A stretch of DNA of 64,000 nt from an uncultured Flavobacteriaceae bacterium. GTDB lineage: Bacteria; Bacteroidota; Bacteroidia; Flavobacteriales; Flavobacteriaceae. Shown here piece by piece: positions 34,701 to 43,712 of this stretch (the stretch's first letter is position 1; each line of letters begins with the position of its first letter). Under the pieces are notes generated by a model. The model made no database searches and was not told the DNA's origin. It was given only the letters and a program-made list of their open reading frames with translations. A program made the translations under genes and the position numbers. The DNA is taken from assembly GCA_947500575.1 (NCBI GenBank), contig CANMSI010000001.1, forward strand, positions 868,001 through 932,000, given 5' to 3'.

Positions 34701-37700
34701 GTCTGTACCAATCCGCAAAAATCCAATTAATGGTGTTTCTCCTTCCGGAAAATCACTTTCAATAATCTCCTCTGCATGCATAAACATCTTAATACGCTCA
34801 TACTGTCTTACATCTATATTTACATTCTTAAAGACACCTCTAGAATCTTCCGACTCTAAATTCTCCACTACAAATGATAAAGACTGCTCATTTTGCCTAA
34901 TGATGGTATTGTTATTATTTAATTGCTCTCTTAAAACTCCTGGAGGCAATACGTAAGGAATAGGAATACGAGAATTATTTTCTTCTATATTCACTGTATT
35001 AACATCTACTAAAGTGCCATCATCGGAAGGGTCATTATCCACATCAGGTTGTAAAGTATTGGTATAAGAACGCCAATCTCCACGGACTAAATCCAAGGTA
35101 GCAAAACGCAATACTACATCGCTAGTAAAGCCAGTAAGGTACATTCTCATAAAACTTATGGAACGAAAATCACTGATTCCTCCTAAAGCATTGCTAAACT
35201 CACTCAATGGAATTTTATATTGAATCCAGCGACGGTTTAACTGATTTCCATTAGGAAGTGCTGGCGTTACTCCTTCTTTGATATCTGTTACATATTGATC
35301 GTCAATGGTAGTGTTTGGTCTAATCGGAATTCTGTATTCAAAATAACTATTCACCGTATTCATCGTTAAATCTCGATCAATATCTTCTACATCGGGCAAG
35401 GTGGTAGATCCTCTGTTCGTATTCGTAACTGCTACTGGTGAGTTTCCATCTGGGTTATTAAAATCTAAATAACGTTCCAAAATACTTCCTTCACGATTTA
35501 AATAGTACTGATAATTATCTAAGGCTGGGTCTTCTCCAGGACCATAAATGGCAACTTCTTCTTCATCATTTAATCCGTCAAAACCAACATCCTGTAAATT
35601 TCTACTTGCTTCGTCTACATCAAAAGCATATACCAAAGACTGTGTGGCAGGAACTTCTCCCCAAGTGGTGGTGGTGGTTAAATCATTGCTGTTTACACCA
35701 GGTAAACCGTTTTCATATTGTTTCTTTCCATCTCTTAAAATATCCTCTGAAATATTTCCTAAGTTAAACACCAATTCACCAGGACTTGTTGCTACGCCAT
35801 CTACATAAGGATCTAATACCCAAAATTGTACAAACTCCACATTTGATTGTTCAAAGTTAGTACTACTCAATGAGCGCATAATACCTGCCCACTTATCTTG
35901 CGGAGCTTCCGCTGCAAAATTAGGATTGGTATTGTAAGGTCCTTTTTGATTTGGATAGTATACTAAATCCAAAGTGTTCTGTACGGTTGTTTGTCCTTGA
36001 GCAATATCTACCTGAGGGAATACCTCATCAATAAATACTCTACGGGTGCTATTTAGTGATACATCATTATCACTCACCCCAGCAGGGCGCTGATTGGTAT
36101 AAAAAATAGGATCTATAGTATACCAAGCCATCTTGGCTCTTCCATGTCCGTTCAATAAATTATCTGGATCTGTAACTCCACTTCCAAAAAGTTGATCACT
36201 CCCATCACCAAATTCTAAGGGAGTACTTGCAAGGGTCCAACCTAAAGACGAGCGAATATCAATCAATGCCTGCGCACCTTCAAAATCGTCCAAATAGGTA
36301 GTAGTCTCTCCTTGAAAATCTGCATTCTTAGGGGAGTTTGGAGTTAATGCTGCAATCTCTCCTCGAATGGAAATATTTGAGGGTACATCGGTATCAATAT
36401 TCGGTAATTTGTTAGCCAATCTGGTTAAAAAGGGCACCTCTGTGGAGAAATTTCCATTAAGACCATAAATTGTGTTGTTAACAGGCTCTACACCAAAATT
36501 CGACTTTTGGGTTAAGGGTCGCTCATTTAAATTTAAAAGTGTCCCACCCAAGACAAAGTTTTTGCTAAACTGATGCTCTATGTTAACTCCAGTAAAACGA
36601 CGAGTTTGCTGTCCAAAAACTGCATTATTCTCCACGGAAATATTGATAGGTGTATTGGAAGCTTCTAAACTAGGATCTAAAATTTGTACCGTTCCTCCTT
36701 CATAATTTACGGTATAGTCTATTCCTTCTTGTAATTGTCTACCTCCTGCTGTTACTCTAACAGAACCTCTGGGTACGTTAAATGCCCCAATTGGAATTCC
36801 ATTGCTTCCCTGAGATTTATAACGTCCTTTCAGCAAAAACCTATTTTTTTCAGCATCTTGTAAAGAAGCAGCCTTAGTTTCAGCATACATATTCCTGAAT
36901 ACATATCGCTGCTGGTTTACGTTATATCCTTGATCATTATCAACATCATAGGTACCACCACCTAATTCATCAAAGAGAAATTCTCCAAAAGGTTCCACCT
37001 TTGTAAATATGATATTTCCTGATTGCGAATCAATAGTAATCCCTGGAATGTAATCAAAAAATCCATCTCCACCGGGTTGTACATCGTTGTAGATATTGAG
37101 TCGATCTAAATTAAAGACGCTCAACAAAATTCGTTCTTCCAAACCAGCAGGCCATCCCACATTGGGGTCTACGGGAGTAATATAATTCCTTGGGGTAGGA
37201 TCTGAATACAGTATGTTTAATTTGAAATCTTCCTGACTCAACTGAAAAGCACCTGTAGCATAAATATTTTTCATCATTAGATCCCAAATAGGATCGTCTA
37301 CATTGGTAATATTACTTTTCAATAATTTTAATACTAGGGTATTGTTTGTGATAATAGGTTCTACTCCGGGTGCTACCGTGGTAGCATCTAAACCGCCATT
37401 AGCAAACTCACCCACTTGATACACCTCACCTCCGGCCGTATATTGAAATGCTACCGCAAGTACTTCATCATTACTAAGACGCTGGTTTAAAGAAATATAT
37501 CCTAATTGAGAATCAAAAGAAAAGTCTCTTCCTTGATCTAGTTTTCGTGCATTTTCTAAAATAGCATAATCAAATCCCTGGTTTACCTGATAGCCAGGCA
37601 CGTTGAAACCACCTTCTACCGTAGCTATATCACGGATGCTATTGGTTAATACTCCCCCACTTCCTATAAGTCCAGGATCATAATCATTTGCATTGTTCCT

Positions 37701-38864
37701 CGGTAAATTTCCTATAGCCAAAGAAGTATTAAAAAATCCGGCGGGATCTCCGTTCAATTGTCCAATTCTAGTTTGTTCTTCATTCGCTTCACCTAAATCC
37801 TGAATTGCCACTACATTACGAACATTTAAAGTTTGCTGACTTCTGTTGGTTACCCAGACTTCAATACGTGTAATTTGTATGGGACTATTCTTGTAGGGAT
37901 AGTTTTCCAAAGCTCTATCGTAGTTATCTCTAAAATATTGGGAAAGGAAAAAGTGCTTATCCTCATCGTAATCCAATGCAGTTAATTCAAACTCGTTGAG
38001 CGTTCCTCCACCTTGTGCCACTACTGTATTGTTTTGGGACCGTTGCTCTGAGAAAACAGCTGTAACTGTAGTTTTTCCGAACTGCAATTGTGTTTTTACA
38101 CCAAATAAACTCTGAGCTCCTGTAATAAGCGAGCTGTTTAAAGGCATATTTACATTACCAATTTCAATTTTCTGGAGTATATCGTCCTCTGTTGGTGTAT
38201 AATCCAATTTCACTAGATTCTGAAAATCGAAAGTAGCTTCGGTATCGTAATTGGCTGTAACTTGTAATCGTTCTCCAATTTTACCTAACATACTTAGACT
38301 AATACGTTGGTCAAAATCAAAGGATAGGTTGGTACGGTTTCTAGGAGATAGTGCTGGGTTATCATTTTTCTGCCAAATGACTCCTAAATCCATGGCAACA
38401 GAACCCTGCGGAATTACTTCAATAGTATTTCCTCCAAAAACAGATTCAAAAAAGTTATTATTTACATAGAAATTGGGTAGTAAGTTTTTCCTAGCTTCTT
38501 CAGAACCTTCTTTTTTTCCAGTATATGCATCGATCTTTTCCTTGAAATACGACTTCATATCTTCCCTCCGAATTAACTCTCTGTATTGCTTAGGAGTTAA
38601 TATAATTGGGTAATTGATATTAAATTCGCCCACACTTTCCGTGTAGATATAACGATCTAATTTTGGATCATAGGTATATTTAGATACGATGCTATTAGGG
38701 TTGGGTAAATCAATCTTACCCAATGCAAAGCCAGTTTTTACAGAATCTTGTTCTTGTTCGGTTTCTTCTTGAGCGAAAGCCGTTTGACTTGCTCCCAAGA
38801 GTAGTACCAAAAAGAAGAGAAGCTTAAATAAAGATTTAAGAAATAATTTTGCCCCTGTTTTCAA
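31713..38864 (-). CDS. sprA: SprA, outer-membrane translocon of type IX secretion and gliding
   Basis: This 2383-residue protein has the size and content of SprA (Sov in Porphyromonas). A signal peptide ends AFAQ near residue 32, followed by a long series of beta strands with the SprA N-terminal repeats and an aromatic C-terminal end (FTLRYNFGN) typical of outer-membrane barrels. SprA forms the very large barrel through which type IX cargo and gliding adhesins cross the outer membrane. The only usable start is TTG at 38864: an in-frame stop lies just upstream and no ATG or GTG occurs before the hydrophobic core. It begins 6 bp after ruvA, with malic enzyme before that, a gene order common in Flavobacteriaceae. 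Confidence 0.97.
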   Translation of the reverse strand: MKTGAKLFLKSLFKLLFFLVLLLGASQTAFAQEETEQEQDSVKTGFALGKIDLPNPNSIVSKYTYDPKLDRYIYTESVGEFNINYPIILTPKQYRELIRREDMKSYFKEKIDAYTGKKEGSEEARKNLLPNFYVNNNFFESVFGGNTIEVIPQGSVAMDLGVIWQKNDNPALSPRNRTNLSFDFDQRISLSMLGKIGERLQVTANYDTEATFDFQNLVKLDYTPTEDDILQKIEIGNVNMPLNSSLITGAQSLFGVKTQLQFGKTTVTAVFSEQRSQNNTVVAQGGGTLNEFELTALDYDEDKHFFLSQYFRDNYDRALENYPYKNSPIQITRIEVWVTNRSQQTLNVRNVVAIQDLGEANEEQTRIGQLNGDPAGFFNTSLAIGNLPRNNANDYDPGLIGSGGVLTNSIRDIATVEGGFNVPGYQVNQGFDYAILENARKLDQGRDFSFDSQLGYISLNQRLSNDEVLAVAFQYTAGGEVYQVGEFANGGLDATTVAPGVEPIITNNTLVLKLLKSNITNVDDPIWDLMMKNIYATGAFQLSQEDFKLNILYSDPTPRNYITPVDPNVGWPAGLEERILLSVFNLDRLNIYNDVQPGGDGFFDYIPGITIDSQSGNIIFTKVEPFGEFLFDELGGGTYDVDNDQGYNVNQQRYVFRNMYAETKAASLQDAEKNRFLLKGRYKSQGSNGIPIGAFNVPRGSVRVTAGGRQLQEGIDYTVNYEGGTVQILDPSLEASNTPINISVENNAVFGQQTRRFTGVNIEHQFSKNFVLGGTLLNLNERPLTQKSNFGVEPVNNTIYGLNGNFSTEVPFLTRLANKLPNIDTDVPSNISIRGEIAALTPNSPKNADFQGETTTYLDDFEGAQALIDIRSSLGWTLASTPLEFGDGSDQLFGSGVTDPDNLLNGHGRAKMAWYTIDPIFYTNQRPAGVSDNDVSLNSTRRVFIDEVFPQVDIAQGQTTVQNTLDLVYYPNQKGPYNTNPNFAAEAPQDKWAGIMRSLSSTNFEQSNVEFVQFWVLDPYVDGVATSPGELVFNLGNISEDILRDGKKQYENGLPGVNSNDLTTTTTWGEVPATQSLVYAFDVDEASRNLQDVGFDGLNDEEEVAIYGPGEDPALDNYQYYLNREGSILERYLDFNNPDGNSPVAVTNTNRGSTTLPDVEDIDRDLTMNTVNSYFEYRIPIRPNTTIDDQYVTDIKEGVTPALPNGNQLNRRWIQYKIPLSEFSNALGGISDFRSISFMRMYLTGFTSDVVLRFATLDLVRGDWRSYTNTLQPDVDNDPSDDGTLVDVNTVNIEENNSRIPIPYVLPPGVLREQLNNNNTIIRQNEQSLSFVVENLESEDSRGVFKNVNIDVRQYERIKMFMHAEEIIESDFPEGETPLIGFLRIGTDFSQNFYQIEVPLQFTPFGASSELAVWPEENEMDIAIADLNKVKSQGIANQSLNDINFYEVVDGEVISVAEFAPRTPGRLRIGIRGNPSLGSIRSMMVGVKNQDALPARGEVWFNELRLAGLDNNGGWAAVAAIDANMADFANVTATGSTSTSGFGAIDQMPNERAREDAIAYDVVTNINVGQLLPQKWGVQIPFNYGISEQLITPEFDPVYDDLKLDDRIAAADTPEDAETIKEQAEDYTKRTSINLIGVRKNRGEEGEANFYDIENFTFNYSYNETEHRDFEVASLRDQNVVTGFVYNHNFKPASVAPFAKKDSLFTGKYWQWLKDLNINLLPTSISLNSNINRSFNQQRFRDVLEPGVEALELPLLQQRNYLFNWQYALNYSLTKSLRVNLTASNNNIVRNYFTDETDTQGNLLIDPNVNLWDGFFDIGEPNRHSQQMQINYEIPFAKIPALDFINAQFTYTSNFDWQRGGDAIREVAGEDINTVQNANTYNITSNLTMQRLYDMLGLKKRSGKGIESAPARTDKAGNTADGDAAKKPKGKSGKFFNTVIDIVTMVKRININYNETNGKVLPGYTQSIGFIGTARPTLGFVFGSQSDVRFEAARNGWLTTFPEFNQQYLENTSKQLNITATAQPTRDLTIDLVADRQFSRSYQENFRVDDLGGGTFEYVNLLGNNFGNFSISTVMIGTAFSKSDEFSSETFDTFKANRITVANRIVADRNQNTGVVDGEGFPERYGKTNQDVLLPAFFAAYTGQDVNRVNLDAFRDIPIPNWNLKYTGLMRNKWFKKKFKRFSLSHGYRAAYSINSFQTNLERQNGTIDPENGDFLPQNIINNVVLTDQFNPLIRVDFEMKNSLSVLAEVRTDRALSLSFDNNLLTEINGKEYTLGLGYRFKDVKFVTNIGGNKTRLKGDLNLKADVTLRDNITIIRNLDIDNNQITSGQNLLSIKFTADYALSKSLNALFFYDHSFSQFAVSTAFPQTTINTGFTLRYNFGN

Positions 38865-38870
38865 ATTTTA

Positions 38871-39452
38871 TTACAAATTTTTAAGCGTATGTTTAATAAT
38901 GTCCTCTACGCTTAGTGTAGGGTCTTGATTTATTACTTTGTCGACTACTTTTTCAGCCTGTTTTCTAACAAATCCAAGAACCTCTAAAGCAGATAACGCT
39001 TCATCTTTATTTGTATTGTTTGAACCAGTGGAAACTTCGTCAATATCGTAGATTTTAAGAATTTTATCCTTTAAATCTAAAATAACTCTTTGAGCAGTTT
39101 TGGCTCCAATTCCTTTAACAGATTGAATTTTTGCAACATCCGCATTTGCAATAGCATCTCTAACCTGTAATGGGGATAATGAAGAGAGCATAGTTCTTGC
39201 TGTACTTGCGCCTATTCCGGATACGGATAATAATAGTCTAAAAATTTCGCGCTCGGACTGTTCCGAAAACCCAAAAAGGGTATGAGCGTCTTCCTTTATT
39301 TGTAGATGCGTAAAAAGCTGGATGTTTTCCTGATCTCCAATTTTGGAAAAGGTATGCAGTGATATGTTTAAAAAATAACCAACACCCGCGCATTCAATAA
39401 TAACATATGTGGGGTTTTTCTCTACTAACTTTCCTCTTAAATGCGTAATCAT
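38871..39452 (-). CDS. ruvA: Holliday junction DNA helicase subunit RuvA
   Basis: The 193-residue protein has the three RuvA domains: an N-terminal OB fold (MITHLRGKLVEKNPTYVIIECAGVGY), two helix-hairpin-helix motifs (VSGIGASTARTML near residue 76 and VKGIGAKTAQRVI near 111), and the C-terminal helical domain that contacts RuvB. It binds Holliday junctions and loads RuvB. The gene lies between malic enzyme (25 bp) and sprA (6 bp). The ruvB gene is about 11 kb away in the same window and not in this operon. Confidence 0.96.
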   Translation of the reverse strand: MITHLRGKLVEKNPTYVIIECAGVGYFLNISLHTFSKIGDQENIQLFTHLQIKEDAHTLFGFSEQSEREIFRLLLSVSGIGASTARTMLSSLSPLQVRDAIANADVAKIQSVKGIGAKTAQRVILDLKDKILKIYDIDEVSTGSNNTNKDEALSALEVLGFVRKQAEKVVDKVINQDPTLSVEDIIKHTLKNL

Positions 39453-39477
39453 GATGAGATCTTATTTTTGGTGCAGT

Positions 39478-41772
39478 TTATAAACCTTTCTTGGCGCGTT
39501 TACGTTTCTCCCTTTCCTGAGCATCTATCACTGCAACAGCAGTCATATTCACCATCTCATCTACACTAGCACCCAGTTGCATAATATGCACGGATTTCCT
39601 GAGTCCAACCATAATAGGTCCTATAGAAGCTGCTTTATTCAACTCTTTTAATAATTTATAGGTAATGTTAGCGGACTCCAAATTCGGAAAAATCAGGGTA
39701 TTTACTTTTTTACCTGCCAATCTTGAAAAAGGAAATTGGCTTTGTAGTAATTCTTTGCTTAAAGCGAAATCAGTTTGTATTTCTCCATCTACCACAAGGT
39801 CAGGATTAGTTTCATGTAATTGTCTCACCGCCTCCCTTACTTTCGTAGCATGTGGATGTGAAGACGATCCAAAATTGGCATATGATAATAAAGCCATTAC
39901 CGGATTAAACCCAAAAGTGGTTGCTACATTTGCTGTCATTTGCGCTATTTCTGCCAACTCTTCCGCATTTGGATTTACATTTATGGAAGTATCCGCTAAG
40001 AACAAAGGACCTCTTTCAGTAATCATGATATGCACTGTAGATGCTTTTTTCACATTAGACGCTCTACCAATAACTTCAAAAATTGGTTTTACAACCGTAG
40101 GATATGCTCTAGAATATCCAGAGATCATCCCATCGGCATCGCCTTCAGAAACCATCATAGCGCCAAAGTAATTGCGTTCGCGCATTTTGGATTTTGCATT
40201 GTATAAGGTAACACCACTTCGCTTTCTAGTTTCCCAATATTTGGTAGCATATGCATGTCTCTTCGCCACAAAATCTTCCCCTTTGGGATCAATTATTTCG
40301 ATATCGGCATCAAACTCCAACTCTTTTTTTAGCTCTTCTATTACCGTTTTATTCCCCAATAAAATTGGAGTTGCAAGCCCTTCTTCATGCGCAATTTGAG
40401 CTGCCTTTAAAACATCCAAATGATCTGCCTCTGCAAAGACTATTTTTTTTGCGTTGCTACGAGCTCTATTATGCAATAGACGTACTACCTTATTATCACT
40501 TCCAGAACGCTGCAAAAGTTCCTCTTCATACCGATCCCAGTCTTCAATAGGTGCTTTAGCAACACCGCTCTCCATTGCTGCTTTTGCAACCGCAGGTGGC
40601 ACTACTGCTATTAATCGCTGATCAAAAGGTTTAGGAATGATATAGTCTTTTCCAAAAGTAAGACGGGTTTCTCCGTAGGCAATATTCACCTGTTCTGGGA
40701 CGGGCTCTTTAGTTAATTCAGCCAATGCTTTTACCGCTGCCATTTTCATCGCTTCATTAATAGCAGTTGCTCTTACATCCAAAGCTCCTCGAAATATAAA
40801 TGGAAACCCTAGTACGTTGTTTACTTGGTTAGGATGATCTGACCTACCCGTGGCCATAATAATATCTTTACGCGCTTTGCATGCCAGCTCGTATTTAATT
40901 TCAGGATCTGGGTTAGCCATTGCAAAAACAATGGGATTACTCGCCATGGATTTTAACATCTCTGTGCTGACAATATCTGCAATGGAAAGACCTATAAAAA
41001 CGTCTGCATCTTTCATCGCTTCTTCGAGCGTATCAATTTTTCTATCGGAGGCAAATTCCAACTTCTCCTTCGTAAGGTTTTCTCTATCCTTCCGTATAAC
41101 CCCCTTGCTATCTAGCATTACAATATTCTTATCTAATGCACCAAAAGCTTTGTAAAGTCTTGTGCAGGAGACAGCGGCAGCACCAGCTCCACTAATTACG
41201 ATTCGTACTTCTTCTATTTTTTTCTCTGCTATCTCCAAAGCATTTAGTAGTGCCGCCGCAGATATAATAGCAGTACCATGCTGGTCATCATGCATCACTG
41301 GGATATCTAATTCAGCTTTGAGGCGTCTTTCTATCTCAAAAGCTTCAGGAGCTTTAATGTCTTCTAAATTTATCCCTCCAAATGTAGGAGCAATGGTCTT
41401 TACGGTTTCCACAAATTTGTCAACATCTTTGGTATCCAATTCGATATCCATACCATCGATATCCGCAAATATTTTAAACAACAAACTCTTGCCTTCCATT
41501 ACAGGCTTAGAAGCTTCTGGACCTATGTCACCTAAGCCCAAAACTGCGGTGCCATTAGTTATTACTGCAACCAAATTTCCTTTGGAAGTATATTTGTAGG
41601 CGTTGTCTTTATCCTTTTCTATTTCCAGACAAGGTTCAGCTACCCCAGGTGAATAGGCAAGTGCTAAGTCGCGCTGAGTTGCATAGGGCTTGGTAGGAAC
41701 TATTTTAATTTTACCAGGAGTAGGCTTATTATGATAGATTAAGGCTTCGCGCCTGTTCTTTTCATCGCTCAT
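39478..41772 (-). CDS. maeB: NADP-dependent malic enzyme, MaeB type with phosphotransacetylase-like tail
   Basis: The 764-residue protein has an N-terminal malic enzyme part (about 1-425). Visible there are YSPGVAEPCLEI, the metal-binding VMHDDQHGTAII and the Rossmann loop VISGAGAAAVSCTRL. A C-terminal domain of about 330 residues resembles phosphotransacetylase. This is the usual MaeB architecture; the C-terminal domain senses acetyl-CoA and controls oligomer state rather than acting as an enzyme. It converts malate to pyruvate and CO2 and supplies NADPH. A -7-like box TACTTTTG (41792-41799, minus) lies 20 bp before the ATG. It is upstream of ruvA-sprA. Confidence 0.95.
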   Translation of the reverse strand: MSDEKNRREALIYHNKPTPGKIKIVPTKPYATQRDLALAYSPGVAEPCLEIEKDKDNAYKYTSKGNLVAVITNGTAVLGLGDIGPEASKPVMEGKSLLFKIFADIDGMDIELDTKDVDKFVETVKTIAPTFGGINLEDIKAPEAFEIERRLKAELDIPVMHDDQHGTAIISAAALLNALEIAEKKIEEVRIVISGAGAAAVSCTRLYKAFGALDKNIVMLDSKGVIRKDRENLTKEKLEFASDRKIDTLEEAMKDADVFIGLSIADIVSTEMLKSMASNPIVFAMANPDPEIKYELACKARKDIIMATGRSDHPNQVNNVLGFPFIFRGALDVRATAINEAMKMAAVKALAELTKEPVPEQVNIAYGETRLTFGKDYIIPKPFDQRLIAVVPPAVAKAAMESGVAKAPIEDWDRYEEELLQRSGSDNKVVRLLHNRARSNAKKIVFAEADHLDVLKAAQIAHEEGLATPILLGNKTVIEELKKELEFDADIEIIDPKGEDFVAKRHAYATKYWETRKRSGVTLYNAKSKMRERNYFGAMMVSEGDADGMISGYSRAYPTVVKPIFEVIGRASNVKKASTVHIMITERGPLFLADTSINVNPNAEELAEIAQMTANVATTFGFNPVMALLSYANFGSSSHPHATKVREAVRQLHETNPDLVVDGEIQTDFALSKELLQSQFPFSRLAGKKVNTLIFPNLESANITYKLLKELNKAASIGPIMVGLRKSVHIMQLGASVDEMVNMTAVAVIDAQEREKRKRAKKGL

Positions 41773-41791
41773 GTGGTCTTGTTTAGATGAT

Positions 41792-41799
41792 CAAAAGTA
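41792..41799 (-). promoter_or_regulatory. -7 box in front of the malic enzyme gene
   Basis: On the minus strand TACTTTTG matches TAnnTTTG. No matching -33 element is found about 20 bp upstream, so this is a tentative promoter for maeB-ruvA-sprA. Confidence 0.35.
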
Positions 41800-41855
41800 A
41801 TTGTATTTTTTGAGAAAAAGTACTAGTATTTATATTGAAGCTGAAACTTATTAAT

Positions 41856-43712
41856 CTAAAACAAGCTATCTACCTCCTTGAGGTCATTTAATGCATCGAT
41901 GAGATGCGAAGGCAAAAGACTAAGACCAAATTGATAGGAAGCGTTCATCCATCCAAAACCAGAGGTGGTAATATAGTCGAACTCTGTCCCTACATTTCCA
42001 TATTCTGCATATACCTTGTGCGTGGCAGCTACTACATCATATTTTTCAGGAATGGTCCCATTATAGTCTACAGCATTTCTTGTGATCATCCATAACCACC
42101 TGTAGATCAATTCATGTGCTTCCTTTTCAAATCCATATTGTAACAAACCTCTCCAAAGCAACATTTGATGCGGTGCCCATCCGTTAGGATAGTCCCATTG
42201 TCTTTGAACCTGATCCTTTGCAAACTTACTAATGGCATCCTTGGAGGTGGCAACCACCCCACCCTTTTCTTTATAATTTTGCATTAAATCGGCAACCATT
42301 ACACCTGCTTGTTCTTTGGAGCAAATACCTGCCCATAGCGGGTAAAAATTAGTAGCAGATCCAAATCCGGTTTGTTGTGCTGTTTTAAAATTATAATCAA
42401 AAAACCCTTGCTCCTTTTCATTCCATAGCAAGTTATTCATCAATTTTTTCCTCAAAAGTGCTTTTTCTTCAAAATGCTTTGCGCTATAGGTTCTATCTGT
42501 AGATGTCACAAAAACACCCTCAAAATAGTTTTCTATAAGATATTCAAAATCGGTTTCATACTTATATAACAGTGCATTTAAATCTACCGTATTAAGGTCT
42601 GCACAAACATCATCCAATCTCCAAGAAGTATCATGACCACTTTCTCTAAGACTCCTATCGTGAACAAAGTAACGATCCAAATCCTCATCTACGATTTCGC
42701 GATTGGCATATTTTTTTTCAAATACTTCTAAGGGCATGCCGTGCGCATCAGCATAGGTTTTCAGCACTTCCTTAAAATGCCCCTCTTCTGTCTCTGGAGG
42801 AATACCAATGCCTTCCGCCAGATAACGATTAAGTCCATTTTCCGTCATTCGTTTTCCAGGCACCATCCATACATTTTCATATTCAGAAATAGCGGTTTCT
42901 AAACTGCTTGCCAACCACTTTGCACCCACCTTAGGATATGCCTCATATACTTCACGAATGAAAGAAGAAAGAAATGGAGGTTGAGTTCTAGTAAGGTAAT
43001 ACGATCGGTTTGCATTTAGGATTTTCCCGTAATGTTTAATTTGATAGCAAAAATTATCTACCATTGCCTTTGCCAAATCGATGCGCCCATCTAACAACAA
43101 ACCTACTCCTTCAAAATAACTATCCCAACCATACATTTCATTGAAACGCCCACCGGGAACCACAAAAGGAATCCCTTCATTGTTTTCTATCTGTAAGGCA
43201 AGAATACCGGGCTGTTTATTAATAGATTGAATGTACTCTGGTGTAACATTTTCTGGTAACACTACCACCTCTAAATTTTCTTGTTTTTTAGATAGAGCAT
43301 TAAAGTATGCTATTCCCTTTTTGTCTGAAAAAGGCACATACATGCGCTGAAGACCATCTGAAGCTTTTGTATCTTCTAGAATAAGAGCAATCCCTTTTTC
43401 ATCAATGGTTCTTGTAAGATCGTCCCAAAAAACTTCCTTGATCATTCTAGAAATACGGACCGTAGGCTGTTCTTCTATTTTTGAAAGTGGAATGGTAATC
43501 TCGGTATAGCCCTTATTTTTTGCTAAGGCTAATTCTTGTAGTAAGTTGGATAAATAATAGGTTCCTTTTAACGCATGAACAGTTCCATCTGTAGCTGTTA
43601 TTTCAAAGCTTTTAGGTCCCTTATCTTCTTTGGTTATTTTTTTATCTCCGTCCGTATCCTCCTGTAATAGTAGCTTTTTGAGGGTCTCTAAAATATTAAG
43701 CTTGAAGTTCAT
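41856..43712 (-). CDS. Trehalase-family glycoside hydrolase (GH37-like) with N-terminal EF-hand
   Basis: The 618-residue protein carries both trehalase signatures: PGGRFNEMYGWDSY at 186-199 and QWDYPNGWAP near residue 520. The catalytic-acid region RESGHDTSWR has candidate acid D361. There is no signal peptide, so it acts in the cytoplasm, splitting trehalose to two glucoses. Near the N-terminus, residues 19-30 (DTDGDKKITKED) match the canonical calcium-binding EF-hand loop, which is unusual for this enzyme family. Its start overlaps the preceding MFS transporter gene by 17 bp, so enzyme and transporter are coupled. Family membership is sure; the exact disaccharide is inferred. Confidence 0.92.
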   Translation of the reverse strand: MNFKLNILETLKKLLLQEDTDGDKKITKEDKGPKSFEITATDGTVHALKGTYYLSNLLQELALAKNKGYTEITIPLSKIEEQPTVRISRMIKEVFWDDLTRTIDEKGIALILEDTKASDGLQRMYVPFSDKKGIAYFNALSKKQENLEVVVLPENVTPEYIQSINKQPGILALQIENNEGIPFVVPGGRFNEMYGWDSYFEGVGLLLDGRIDLAKAMVDNFCYQIKHYGKILNANRSYYLTRTQPPFLSSFIREVYEAYPKVGAKWLASSLETAISEYENVWMVPGKRMTENGLNRYLAEGIGIPPETEEGHFKEVLKTYADAHGMPLEVFEKKYANREIVDEDLDRYFVHDRSLRESGHDTSWRLDDVCADLNTVDLNALLYKYETDFEYLIENYFEGVFVTSTDRTYSAKHFEEKALLRKKLMNNLLWNEKEQGFFDYNFKTAQQTGFGSATNFYPLWAGICSKEQAGVMVADLMQNYKEKGGVVATSKDAISKFAKDQVQRQWDYPNGWAPHQMLLWRGLLQYGFEKEAHELIYRWLWMITRNAVDYNGTIPEKYDVVAATHKVYAEYGNVGTEFDYITTSGFGWMNASYQFGLSLLPSHLIDALNDLKEVDSLF

